From: JAWPMT01 sp965215825
GTDB lineage: Bacteria > Bacteroidota > Bacteroidia > Cytophagales > Cyclobacteriaceae
DNA length: 64,000 nucleotides
NCBI GenBank assembly: GCA_965215825.1
Contig: CBDCEM010000003.1
Location: 5,456,001-5,520,000, forward strand
Reading direction: 5' to 3'
A program made the position numbers and the translations under genes. The notes below the pieces were generated by a model. It ran no database searches. It saw nothing but the letters and a program-made list of their open reading frames with translations, and was not told where the DNA came from. Positions 25,334 through 34,123 of the stretch are shown piece after piece (within the stretch, counting starts at the first letter, position 1; the number at the start of each line of letters is the position of its first letter).

Positions 25334-25459
25334 ACGAGCATTTTTAGTGCACCAGCAGACAATTTGTATCGAAAAACCAGTTTACGACCAAATTTTTCCT
25401 TGAAAATTGAAATACTATCAATTGTTGTGTAGTAACCTAGTTTGCGAAAATCAACCAGC

Positions 25460-26170
25460 ATGAGAGTATTATTTTTTGCCCTATTCCTATTGCCTTTAAT
25501 AAGTGCAGCCCAAACTGACTTTTTCACCAAGGCAGATCAGTTCCTAAAAAAGAGAATGATCAACAATCGCCTGAATTATCAACTTGTCAAGGAGGAACCC
25601 GCGCTACTGGATTCATTGGTACAGATGATTGAGGGCATGAATACGAATACACTTATTGAAAATGAATACCTGGCATTCTATATCAACGCCTATAATCTAT
25701 TGGTGATCAAAGGAGTGACCGAACGATATCCTATCTCCAATATGCAAGATATCGAAGGGTTCTTTTCAGACTTGCGGTTCAACGTGGCTGGTGAAACGTT
25801 GACGCTGGATGAAATTGAATTTGAAAAACTCTTTAAGAAAAACGCAGATCCAAGGTTCCATTTTGTCCTCAACTGTGGTGCCTACAGTTGCCCAACACTC
25901 TCCAATGAAGCCATGAAGCCCGAAGAATTGGAGGCGCAACTGAATTTTGCCATTCAAATTGTAATGGATCGTGATGACTATGTACTCATTGATCACGAAT
26001 CCCGCGCTGTTTATGTGAGTAAGATTTTTGACTGGTACCAGAAAGACTTCACCGAAAACGGCACAATTCGACAATTCATCAATCAACACCGCTTCGTTTC
26101 TATTCCACAAGAGTACGACATCAAATATATGGAGTATGACTGGCGGTTAAATGACTCTAATTCACAATAA
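25460..26170 (+). CDS. DUF547 domain-containing secreted protein
   Basis: 236 residues from ATG 25460; the signal MRVLFFALFLLPLISAAQ starts here, so the TTG at 25442 is rejected. DUF547 segments are clear: NEYLAFYINAYNLLVIKGV (~70-88), DEIEFEKLFKK and DPRFHFVLNCGAYSCPTL with the conserved Cys pair. The family is widespread in Bacteroidota and eukaryotes; a papain/NlpC-like fold has been suggested, but no activity is established as far as I know. The next 340 nt hold the candidate replication origin, so this gene is its left neighbour. Confidence 0.85.
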   Translation: MRVLFFALFLLPLISAAQTDFFTKADQFLKKRMINNRLNYQLVKEEPALLDSLVQMIEGMNTNTLIENEYLAFYINAYNLLVIKGVTERYPISNMQDIEGFFSDLRFNVAGETLTLDEIEFEKLFKKNADPRFHFVLNCGAYSCPTLSNEAMKPEELEAQLNFAIQIVMDRDDYVLIDHESRAVYVSKIFDWYQKDFTENGTIRQFINQHRFVSIPQEYDIKYMEYDWRLNDSNSQ

Positions 26171-26450
26171 CGTGGATAATCTCGTGGATATCTCATTTTC
26201 CCGTAGATAACTGGAGTATAAATCATTAATTAGATGGAAATGCTGTGCATAACACGTGGATAAGACGGAAATGCTGTGGATAGTGAGATAAAAAGCTCAT
26301 TCACGTAGCCCTGTAGTGTGTTGACCAGGGCATGTGTCGTCGATTCAAATGTGATGACATTTTTTTACATCAAATTTAAAATCAATGCAATCAATTGATT
26401 TTCAAATACTTACAATGCAGAAAATAACATAGGCAGGATAGTAGTTGATC
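26171..26450. other. oriC: Candidate chromosomal origin: DnaA-box cluster plus AT-rich tract
   Basis: Six 9-mers resembling TGTGNATAA (reverse of the DnaA box TTATNCACA) lie in the same orientation at 26171, 26183, 26202, 26244, 26255 and 26275. The 26244 box is perfect; 26171, 26255 and 26275 have one mismatch; 26183 and 26202 have two. They form two three-box modules, each spanning 31 nt between first and last box (spacings 12+19 and 11+20). GGAAATGCTGTG is repeated at 26236 and 26267. A strongly AT-rich tract follows (26341-26420) with the palindrome AATCAATTGATT (26389-26400), suited to be a DNA-unwinding element. No gene fits this region. Confidence 0.6.
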
Positions 26451-26510
26451 TAATCAGTAAAAGTTGGAACGGACTTTGAATAGTTGAGTGTAGGATCAAA
26501 AACTACAATT

Positions 26511-27083
26511 ATGAAAACTTTTACTAAAATCCTTTTCGTTCTTCTCTTACTTGGTCTGTTCTCCTGCTACGACAAAACAGTGGTGGTAGAAGGCCTACAG
26601 GGCGTGCAAGGAATCCCTGGAGCAACAGGTGCTCCGGGGGAGAGTGGTTACGTTTTTGAATTCAGCGATATTGATTTCGTTGCGCCAGGTTACGAGGTAT
26701 TTCTGCCATTCCCAACTGACTTTGAGGTACTGACTTCAGACGTGGTATTAGTTTACTTACTTTGGGATGTTCAAGATATCGATGGCATAGCTACGGAAGT
26801 TTGGCGTCCACTCCCGCAAACTGTCTTCACATTTGATGGGACATTGCAATACAATTTCGATTTTACTGTATTGGACACACGGCTGTTTTTGGATGCCAAC
26901 TATCCACTGGATTGGCTGGAAGCTAGAGATACTGATCAGTGGATTGCACGGGTGGTGGTTGCACCTGGCAACTTCTGGGGATCAGGTCGATTGACAGAAG
27001 TCCCATCTTACGATGAAGTAAAGTCGACTTTGGGATTGCCGGAGTTAGCGACAGAGAGAAAGATGGAGATTGAACGGCGTTAA
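26511..27083 (+). CDS. Lipoprotein with a short collagen-like repeat
   Basis: 190 residues from ATG 26511; the GTG at 26484 is rejected because the lipoprotein signal ILFVLLLLGLFSCYD begins at this ATG. Right after the acylated Cys come six Gly-X-Y triplets (GLQGVQGIPGATGAPGESG), a collagen-like stalk, then a beta-rich domain (~45-150) with SGYVFEFSDIDF and FLPFPTDFEVL. The C-terminus is charged (ERKMEIERR). Bacteroidota have a family of such lipoproteins with a collagen stub at the membrane. Function unknown. A terminator follows at once. Confidence 0.8.
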   Translation: MKTFTKILFVLLLLGLFSCYDKTVVVEGLQGVQGIPGATGAPGESGYVFEFSDIDFVAPGYEVFLPFPTDFEVLTSDVVLVYLLWDVQDIDGIATEVWRPLPQTVFTFDGTLQYNFDFTVLDTRLFLDANYPLDWLEARDTDQWIARVVVAPGNFWGSGRLTEVPSYDEVKSTLGLPELATERKMEIERR

Positions 27084-27105
27084 TTGGGCTTAATAATAAA
27101 CATAG

Positions 27106-27134
27106 AGCCATGACGGGAGTTGTGGCTTTTTTTG
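27106..27134 (+). terminator. Rho-independent terminator after the collagen-like lipoprotein
   Basis: A 9-bp stem (AGCCATGAC/GTTGTGGCT with two G-U pairs), loop GGGA, then seven T. Confidence 0.85.
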
Positions 27135-27293
27135 TTTGCCAGAAAAGTTCGATTCTCATCAATAACCTATGATCAACGAATATTTCAATAAGTATTTAAT
27201 CGACATTTTCCATAATGTTGTAGAACAACTTTGTTTGAGAAATTGAAAATAAAGCTCAGATGTTAAAGAAGACAACTTTATAATTTGTAACTA

Positions 27294-27731
27294 ATGAAAA
27301 TACAATTATATAACATTCTGGTACTGACATTTCTTATTGGCTGCTCCAAAGTCGAAGAAAGAGTGTCATTGGATTCTATAGAATTTTCTAATGTCGTAAC
27401 TACACTTGAAGGGGGGAAGTGGATATGGGAAGGCGATAATTGTGAAGAAAACCTTCAAACATTTAAGTTCGATATCAACAAAAGTAGCGTTGACCTAATC
27501 ATGCTTGAACCTGTTGGATTTGAAGATGGCGTTCCAACAAGTTATACCTATAAGATTTTATGGGCATGAAAGTCGGGGTTTAGAGGACGAATACTTGGAG
27601 AAAGTAGACTGGACAAGAATGGCAAGCCCATACAATGGGACTTGATTATTAAAAACAACTCAACTTTCTATTGGAGGCGAAATGACTGGAGCAAACGGAC
27701 TGGAACAAAATCCAACATCAAATGCCCCTAA
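27294..27731 (+). pseudogene. Broken lipoprotein gene with in-frame stop
   Basis: ATG 27294 encodes a lipoprotein signal (YNILVLTFLIGCSK) and ~90 residues up to a TGA at 27567-27569. Coding character resumes in the same frame right after it: GRILGESRLDKNGKPIQWDL, then IKNNSTFYWRRNDW, ending at TAA 27729-27731. The +1 frame over the stop reads GHESRG after YKIL, so two compensating indels would restore a smooth protein. It is either a pseudogene, a sequence error or a recoded gene. The intact form would be a ~145-residue lipocalin-like secreted protein; I do not know the family name. Confidence 0.65.
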
Positions 27732-27845
27732 GCTGTTTAAAAAACTCAGTTTAAATTCTGCTTATCATTAAGGATTTTTTAACACCACTGTTTTTACAGA
27801 TATCGGCGCTAGTTGAGCTTCCATAGTTGAGATTTCTATTCAATT

Positions 27846-28619
27846 TCAACGCACTATCACAGGCCATTCAAAGTCTTGCTGCCAGGGTTCCGCCAGGTAT
27901 TCCCCATCCTGGGTAACTGAAAATTGAATCATGTACTCACCTGACTTATCGAGCTCAAATTGCAAAATCATAACATGTCCAATCCGATTGGTTACAATTT
28001 CTACCGGAATTTGCATCCCGGCCTGGGACAATATGATATTGTCATACGAATAGTTCATTTGTTTCCACAAAGCTCTATCACTCCCTGGAATGATCGCTAT
28101 TTCATATGGTTCACCTGCTAGTGCATCGCCGTTCGTTTGCACCTGTATTGGAATAGAAAAACAACAATCCACTATCCCCATCTGACTAGACAGACCTCCT
28201 ACTATTACAAACTCCAGATAGCTCAATTCGGCCAGGAATATTAACTGAGTTTGTGTATCAAGAGCTTCATAGACATATTGATCCAGTCGATTTAACGAAC
28301 CATCGACTTCAGGTGATTCATCTAGCTCCTCGCCGAGAGATCTCAAGGTTGAAATATGTGCCTCCATGGAAGACGCGCTTTCAACATCCAATTGTTTTCG
28401 GGAATCGGCCAGCTGCTTCAAAAGATCCACTACGGTTTCATTGTTTCTGCCTTGCTGTTCGTCGGTCCAAATTGCTTCATCAAGTTTCAGGTCAACCATT
28501 TTTTGCATCGAAATGTTGGCTTGACGCAAAGTCTCCAATTGATAAACGGGTTCCAGTTGCTTCTGGCATGAAAAGCCAATCAGAGTCGGCAGTAGTATAA
28601 AGGTCAATGAATACTTCAT
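27846..28619 (-). CDS. Coiled-coil lipoprotein of unknown function
   Basis: 257 residues with a lipoprotein signal (TFILLPTLIGFSCQ, Cys18). Residues ~20-130 are helical (QLETLRQANISMQKMVDLKL, NNETVVDLLKQLADSRKQLD, DGSLNRLDQYVYEALDTQTQ) and the C-terminal ~110 form beta strands, ending in FSVTQDGEYLAEPWQQDFEW. The two-part layout, helical then beta, recalls gliding-motility proteins such as the periplasmic part of GldM, but no motif proves this. It stands alone between the broken lipoprotein gene and the divergent hydroxylase gene. Confidence 0.75.
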   Translation of the reverse strand: MKYSLTFILLPTLIGFSCQKQLEPVYQLETLRQANISMQKMVDLKLDEAIWTDEQQGRNNETVVDLLKQLADSRKQLDVESASSMEAHISTLRSLGEELDESPEVDGSLNRLDQYVYEALDTQTQLIFLAELSYLEFVIVGGLSSQMGIVDCCFSIPIQVQTNGDALAGEPYEIAIIPGSDRALWKQMNYSYDNIILSQAGMQIPVEIVTNRIGHVMILQFELDKSGEYMIQFSVTQDGEYLAEPWQQDFEWPVIVR

Positions 28620-28768
28620 GATTATTCTATGGCTTACTAGAACGAATGTACGGAAATCAAATTGTAGCGCTCAATTTTAGCCTCCTTTGATCCATCCCTG
28701 GGTTCCATTTCCTAACTTTATTGCAGTTAAGAGAAATAATCCAATTTAATAAACACCAACAACAGATA

Positions 28769-29497
28769 ATGAATGTTCCATCTTCCAAAAACGCATCTTT
28801 CTTACTTCCATTCTCATTCGACCCCACCTTGCTCAATGAAGATTTGAAGAAATGTATGGGGTATGAATTTCTTAGAAACTATATACCAGCAAACTATGAT
28901 GGTGATAAGTACATTCTACCCTTGAGGTCTATTGACGGAAAAATGGATCATGGCATTGCTCTACAAGGAGCTTCCAACCAGTTTAAGGATACTGAAGCCC
29001 TGAAAGAATGTAACTATTTTCAGGAAGTAATCAATGCATTCGAATGTCCGAAGGAGTCAGTTAGGATCATGAGCTTGCCCGCAGGAGCTATAATCAATAG
29101 ACATGTTGATTACCAGAGTGGGTATGAAGATGGTGTCTTTCGTATTCACATCCCTATCAAAACAAACGACAAAGTAAAATTCCAACTCGAAGATCACGAC
29201 ATTAAGATGAATCCAGGAGAGGCCTGGTACACCAATATCAGTCTTCCTCATGGTGTCATAAACGAAGGAAAAACAGGCCGCGTGCACCTGGTATTGGATT
29301 GTATTAGAAATGATTGGTCAGATGAAATTTTCCGGTCCGCGGGATATGACTTTGAAGAAGAATCGAAAGCAAAAACACCTGTTTACTCGAAGGAGACAAT
29401 GAAACGGATGATTGAAGAGCTTTCCAGACAAGATAACGAAACTTCCTCCTTACTTATCGCCGATCTCCAAAAACAGCTTGATGAAATAGCGAAATAA
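28769..29497 (+). CDS. Aspartyl/asparaginyl beta-hydroxylase family protein
   Basis: A 2-oxoglutarate- and Fe(II)-dependent dioxygenase of the Asp/Asn hydroxylase type. Start ATG 28769 (MNVPSSKN); a TTG 48 nt upstream is unlikely. The iron-site HxD is in IINRHVDYQSG (~112), and the distal His and co-substrate Arg are in SLPHGVINEGKTGRVHLVLD. The C-terminal ~60 residues (SKETMKRMIEELSRQ, LLIADLQKQLDEIAK) are helical and may be a dimerisation tail. No signal peptide, so probably cytoplasmic. The substrate is unknown. Confidence 0.88.
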   Translation: MNVPSSKNASFLLPFSFDPTLLNEDLKKCMGYEFLRNYIPANYDGDKYILPLRSIDGKMDHGIALQGASNQFKDTEALKECNYFQEVINAFECPKESVRIMSLPAGAIINRHVDYQSGYEDGVFRIHIPIKTNDKVKFQLEDHDIKMNPGEAWYTNISLPHGVINEGKTGRVHLVLDCIRNDWSDEIFRSAGYDFEEESKAKTPVYSKETMKRMIEELSRQDNETSSLLIADLQKQLDEIAK

Positions 29498-29545
29498 CCA
29501 CCTGGCGCTGTATATATATAAGTGCCTTAGTTCAGTTACAAAGAA

Positions 29546-29575
29546 AAAGTCCGAAGCCATTTGATCACGGACTTT
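29546..29575. terminator. Bidirectional terminator between convergent genes
   Basis: AAAGTCCG pairs with CGGACTTT over a 14-nt loop; A-rich on the left and T-rich on the right, so it can end both the hydroxylase (plus) and the receptor (minus) transcripts. Confidence 0.7.
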
Positions 29576-29601
29576 ATTACACTGCGAAGCGTATAACTGA
29601 T

Positions 29602-32013
29602 TCAAAACTGTATCCTATACAAGATGTCCGGGAAGAACCCTATCTGCTCTACACTATTAATCTCATCCGTTACCTCATTGTATCTTCTCACAAACTCGTT
29701 GGTACGATTCGTCACGTTTTGCAGGTCCACGAAGAATTGGTGTGAAACTTTCTTCTGTGCACTGTTTAGTCGAACTCCAAATTTCACATCCCAGCGGAAG
29801 TAATCTTCGTATCGCTCACTAAAAGCAGCATTGTCCATTCGGACTTCACGACCTGCATTGTTTCTTGTTCCTTCCAGATCAATAGGTGTAAAAGGATTAC
29901 CACCTGCTGTGGTCACTTTGGTATCAAAAGTCCACGCGTGTCTGCCATTCGGGCCAAATTTCCATTCTTTACCGGCCAGAAAGTTTACGACGTAATTGTT
30001 ATTGTAGGCAGTGCTACGTTCTATCTCATCACTACCCTCATAAGTAGATTCGTAAATGGATGTCGTAAAAAGTGCATAGTACCCTCGACCAAAGAATTTC
30101 TCCACGGTCAATTCAATACCATAATTGGTACCTTTCCCTTCATTGACCAATGAGCCTTTCTCATCAAAAACAAAATCCGAACCCTGATTGACAATGGAAT
30201 AGCTACTTGGTGTCGACGCTACAGGAATATCAAATAAACTTTGATAGTAAATCTCTGATTTCAACCGCCAGTCGGTTCCAAAATTGCGATCGTAACCTAA
30301 AACAAAGTGATGGCTTAGCATAAAGCCAATATCGGCATTGGTCCTTTCATAACGTTCAGGTGTTATCTCTTCCTCAAAAAACAAAATCGGGGATGGAGCG
30401 GCTTGAGCATGCAATCCATATGCAAAACTTAACCGCTGTACTTCATTCAGTTGCCAGCTTAGGCCCAGCCGTGGTTCAAGTGACGCTTTACCAGTAAAAC
30501 CATGGTATTGGCTATGGAAACCCAGAGTAACATTTAAGTCATCAGTGAATTTATATTCTCCCTGAATATACCCTTGTGTTAGGGAATAGACATCCCGAAT
30601 ATCTCTTTGTAGCAGAAATCGGTCGGGAACACCATCATTGTCTACGTCAGGTAGTTCGCTGCGATTGTCACGGTCCTCCGTAAAGAACTTGACCTCATAA
30701 AACTCTACAAGTGCTCCCGTTCTGAAGCTAAATCTGGCATTAACTTTTTGATTGAATGTTGAGCTAATTGTATATCGGCTTTCTCGATTATTGACATTGG
30801 TGGCTCGAAATTTTCGTTGAATGATTCCATCTGCATCTCGAATCAAATTATCCTGTCGGTAATCGTTGAAAGTAGTTGATAAGCCAATAGTACTTTTCAG
30901 GTATCCTGCACGCCCAATTCTCAAAGTGTTGCTGAGGCCAAACAAACCCAGGTCATTGTCCACATATGCATCCTGATCAGGGTTTGCAAAAAGGTCATTT
31001 TCATCCGTTTCTTCTCCCTGGAATTCAATGCTACTCAGGCCGCCTAGCCCAAATAGTTCAAATCTTCCGATTTTCGTTTCTCCAAGATTGACCTTGAATG
31101 AAAAATCCTGATAGAAGGGGATGGCACTGGTTCCGGTAGCAGCGAGACTCGCAATCCCATATCGATAGGAAGCAACAAATGAGCTGTTTCGCTCTCGATC
31201 TATCGGGCCTTCTGCCATGAATTCCAATCCACTGAATGCACTCATTTGGCCGGTGAATTCGAATTCATCCGCATTGCCATTTCTAAAGTTCACATCAAAG
31301 ACTGCAGCATTGGCATTTCCGTATTCTGCCGGGAAGGCGCTGGTAAGGAAGTCCGAAGTTCTAAGTAGATTAGTATTGAGAGCATTTACCGGTCCACCGG
31401 TAGTTCCTAATGTGGCAAAATGATTGGTGGTAGCAACGGGGATTCCCTCTACCCTCCAAAGCAAACCAACAGGAGAGTTGCCACGCACCACGATATCGTT
31501 TCTGGAATCATTCGGTGCACTAACTCCAGCAAAGGAAGTCGCCAAACGAGCTACATCATTCCTGCCTCCAGAAAAGCGTGTGACTTCTTCGAGACTAAAA
31601 GTCCTGGCACTCACTTTCGCCAATTCGTTGATAGGAAGGTCTTTATCCGCATCGGCTGTGATGACAATTTCCGCAAGACTTTCTACGGATTCTTCCAATT
31701 CCACGTCCAACACAACTTGTTTACCTGCAGTGACCAAAACATTTGGAAGTGTTATGCTTTTGTATCCAATGTATTGCACAGCGAAATTTTGACGACCGAC
31801 CGGCACATTTCTAATTTCGAAGTTTCCTTCAACATCAGTAACGGCGCCCAGGGCGGGATTCGAACCAACAAGCAAGATCGTGGCGCCAATCAAAGGGTAG
31901 TCCCCTTGCAGGTCATTGATTTGTCCCTTAACAACCTGGGTTTGTGCAAACAGTGTGTGTGCGAGCAATATGAGAGAGACCGCCAATACTGATTTCAAAT
32001 CTATTGTATTCAT
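29602..32013 (-). CDS. TonB-dependent receptor with CarboxypepD_reg-like domain
   Basis: 803-residue outer-membrane receptor. Signal SVLAVSLILLAHTLFAQ, then a CarboxypepD_reg-like beta-sandwich (~24-110: GQINDLQGDYPLIGATILLV, GNFEIRNVPVG), the plug (~140-230: RNDIVVRGNSPVGLLWRVEG) and a barrel ending in ILYRIQF with a terminal Phe. No susD homolog accompanies it, so the ligand is more likely a metal chelate, vitamin or peptide than a glycan. It is divergent from a LytS/LytTR pair across 263 nt that contain a GGGCCA/TGGCCC inverted repeat (32150-32173). Regulation by that pair is plausible but not shown. Confidence 0.92.
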   Translation of the reverse strand: MNTIDLKSVLAVSLILLAHTLFAQTQVVKGQINDLQGDYPLIGATILLVGSNPALGAVTDVEGNFEIRNVPVGRQNFAVQYIGYKSITLPNVLVTAGKQVVLDVELEESVESLAEIVITADADKDLPINELAKVSARTFSLEEVTRFSGGRNDVARLATSFAGVSAPNDSRNDIVVRGNSPVGLLWRVEGIPVATTNHFATLGTTGGPVNALNTNLLRTSDFLTSAFPAEYGNANAAVFDVNFRNGNADEFEFTGQMSAFSGLEFMAEGPIDRERNSSFVASYRYGIASLAATGTSAIPFYQDFSFKVNLGETKIGRFELFGLGGLSSIEFQGEETDENDLFANPDQDAYVDNDLGLFGLSNTLRIGRAGYLKSTIGLSTTFNDYRQDNLIRDADGIIQRKFRATNVNNRESRYTISSTFNQKVNARFSFRTGALVEFYEVKFFTEDRDNRSELPDVDNDGVPDRFLLQRDIRDVYSLTQGYIQGEYKFTDDLNVTLGFHSQYHGFTGKASLEPRLGLSWQLNEVQRLSFAYGLHAQAAPSPILFFEEEITPERYERTNADIGFMLSHHFVLGYDRNFGTDWRLKSEIYYQSLFDIPVASTPSSYSIVNQGSDFVFDEKGSLVNEGKGTNYGIELTVEKFFGRGYYALFTTSIYESTYEGSDEIERSTAYNNNYVVNFLAGKEWKFGPNGRHAWTFDTKVTTAGGNPFTPIDLEGTRNNAGREVRMDNAAFSERYEDYFRWDVKFGVRLNSAQKKVSHQFFVDLQNVTNRTNEFVRRYNEVTDEINSVEQIGFFPDILYRIQF

Positions 32014-32149
32014 AGTAATGGGTAGATTTTGAATTTCGATGGTGAAACTAACGGTCGGAATACCCTACTAATAGAAGAACTCTATTGAACCAAGAGATGA
32101 TTACCTTAAACCATAAAAATGCAGCTTTGAAGCTTTTTAGGCATACTTG

Positions 32150-32173
32150 GGGCCATGTTTCCCATCTTGGCCC
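32150..32173. promoter_or_regulatory. Inverted repeat in the divergent receptor/LytS promoter region
   Basis: GGGCCA and TGGCCC separated by 12 nt; a possible operator or hairpin between the receptor and the histidine kinase gene. No further consensus is recognised, and a LytTR site would normally be a direct repeat. Confidence 0.35.
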
Positions 32174-32276
32174 ATTAATTCGCGGTTTCAAAGTGAATAT
32201 TTCAGGCTTCAGTACATGACGCACGTTTGAAATACCTTAAATACATAGTTTTAAGTATGATTTTGCAGCGCACTCT

Positions 32277-33323
32277 ATGAAATTGAAATTGACAGAGCCT
32301 ATCATACGCTGGATGGGAATTCCAATTGTAGCACTCATTGCACAAATTGCCATGCCCCATCACCTGGAAGAGAATCCACCGTGGGTAGTCTATCTTATCT
32401 CTTTGGCATTTACCGCTGTTTATTGGAATGGCGCTTGTCTGGTTATTTTTTATCTCAGAAGGAAGATTCCGGAAATCAACCGAACAAAAAGCCGATTGAT
32501 ATACAGTGCTGTTTTTATCATGATCTGGATGTCAATTGGAGGGCTACCGTTGAAATTGCTTTTTGGAGTAAGTAAATTTCAAGATTTACTCCAACCTTCT
32601 GAACATACATCGTTTATCCCCTTCAACTTTACGGCTGCAATTATCATCACACTGACCTATGAAGCGGTATACTTTTTTGAAAAGTGGAAGGTCGCTTTTC
32701 GACAAAATGAGGAACTGAAGAATCAACAGGTAAGAACGCAATTTGAAGTGCTTCAAAATCAGATGAGTCCACACTTCTTGTTCAACAGCTTGAATGCGCT
32801 CACGACTTTGATTGCCGAAAATCAAGAAACAGCCATAGAATTCACGCAAAAACTATCCGACGTTTATCGCTACATTCTGCAAACCAAGGACAAGGAATTG
32901 GTTCGATTGTCGGAGGAGCTGGAGTTTTCGAAAGCATACTTATTCCTGCTACAAATGCGGTATCCGGAAAATCTTGAAACTGAATTTTCTATAGATGAGA
33001 AATACCTTGATCAGTATACTGCCCCACTTACCATTCAGATGCTCATTGAAAATGGTGTCAAACACAATGTGATCTCTAAAACTCACCCGCTAAAAATTGA
33101 GATTTACGTCGAGAACGGACGCTCGATAGTGGTAAAGAACAACCTGCAAATCAAAAAGACCATTGAGAAATCCACAAAAACGGGACTAGCTAATATCAAA
33201 AAACGCTACCATTACCTGGGCAATCGTGAAATAGACATCATAACAACCGCCAAGAATTTTATGGTTGCCGTACCTCTCATCAATGTAATGCGTGAACAAG
33301 ATTTTAAACGAGCCAGTGCGTAA
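32277..33323 (+). CDS. LytS-type sensor histidine kinase
   Basis: 348 residues. Four N-terminal membrane segments (~13-30, 38-55, 75-95, 112-130) form a membrane sensor, followed by a short coiled region (FEKWKVAFRQNEELKNQQ). The His_kinase domain has LQNQMSPHFLFNSLNALTTL; the His in SPHFLFN is the phospho-acceptor. The ATPase N-box is MLIENGVKHNVISK. The stop touches the ATG of the response regulator, so the two are translated together. The periplasmic sensory part is minimal, typical of the kinases that pair with LytTR regulators in Bacteroidota. Confidence 0.92.
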   Translation: MKLKLTEPIIRWMGIPIVALIAQIAMPHHLEENPPWVVYLISLAFTAVYWNGACLVIFYLRRKIPEINRTKSRLIYSAVFIMIWMSIGGLPLKLLFGVSKFQDLLQPSEHTSFIPFNFTAAIIITLTYEAVYFFEKWKVAFRQNEELKNQQVRTQFEVLQNQMSPHFLFNSLNALTTLIAENQETAIEFTQKLSDVYRYILQTKDKELVRLSEELEFSKAYLFLLQMRYPENLETEFSIDEKYLDQYTAPLTIQMLIENGVKHNVISKTHPLKIEIYVENGRSIVVKNNLQIKKTIEKSTKTGLANIKKRYHYLGNREIDIITTAKNFMVAVPLINVMREQDFKRASA

Positions 33324-34088
33324 ATGAAAGTATTGATCATTGAAGATGAAGCGCCGGCTTTTCGGAGGTTACAGAAAATACTTGAAGAAACTGATTCAGA
33401 AATTGAAATTGTAGAAGTCATCGATAGTGTAGATGAATCCGTCAAATGGCTTCGGAATCACGAGGCACCGCACCTTATTTTCATGGACATTCAATTGAAT
33501 GATGGCATCAGTTTCGAGATTTTCGAGCAGGTCAAAGTGACTGCACCTGTCATTTTCACGACAGCCTTCGACGAATACATGCTGCAAGCATTCAAGGTCA
33601 ATAGCATCGATTATTTACTTAAACCTATACGTCCGGAAGAATTGACCCAAAGCCTGGAAAAATACCAGGAAATGCGCGAGAGTTTTAGTGGGCAAAGTGC
33701 TGTTAATCTCTCGGACCTTGTCAAGGAAATACGGCTGGATGACAAAAAATTTAAATCGAGGTTTCTGGCCAAACAAGGAGACAAGTTAATCTCGATCGAA
33801 ACGGAAAATATTGCCTATTTCCAGAGTCGACACGGAGTGGTACATCTGGTGACATTTGATAATAAGAAATTCATATTAGATCATACACTTGACGAAGTTT
33901 CGAATGAAATCGATCCTGAAAAATTTTACCGAGCCAATCGGCAATTCATTGTCAGATTCAAGGCCATCGCCATGGTGCATCGTTACCACAAGGGAAAACT
34001 ACTGGTGGAAATGACCACCAAAACCGACGAAGAGATCATCGTGAGTGCCGAGAAGGCGAGTTCATTTAAAGCCTGGCTGGATCAATGA
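33324..34088 (+). CDS. LytTR-family response regulator
   Basis: 254 residues. Receiver domain 1-120 with the acidic pair IIEDE, phosphoacceptor Asp in LIFMDIQLNDG (~55), Thr in IFTTAFDEYM and Lys in YLLKPIR. A LytTR DNA-binding domain covers ~150-254: KFKSRFLAKQGDKLISIE, NIAYFQSRHGVVHLV, FYRANRQFIVRFKAIAMVHR. It follows the kinase with no gap. The partner promoter is not known; the divergent TonB receptor is the closest candidate. Confidence 0.93.
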   Translation: MKVLIIEDEAPAFRRLQKILEETDSEIEIVEVIDSVDESVKWLRNHEAPHLIFMDIQLNDGISFEIFEQVKVTAPVIFTTAFDEYMLQAFKVNSIDYLLKPIRPEELTQSLEKYQEMRESFSGQSAVNLSDLVKEIRLDDKKFKSRFLAKQGDKLISIETENIAYFQSRHGVVHLVTFDNKKFILDHTLDEVSNEIDPEKFYRANRQFIVRFKAIAMVHRYHKGKLLVEMTTKTDEEIIVSAEKASSFKAWLDQ

Positions 34089-34123
34089 CAATCCTGAAAA
34101 TGGATTTACAAATTGTCAATTAA

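Noticed and set aside
27217..27229. GTTGT-AGA-ACAAC inverted repeat upstream of the broken lipoprotein gene
   Set aside because: Too short to call an operator with no matching copy elsewhere in the window.
31420..31992. 190-codon plus-strand frame inside the TonB receptor
   Set aside because: Antisense shadow of a conserved receptor; composition is not protein-like.
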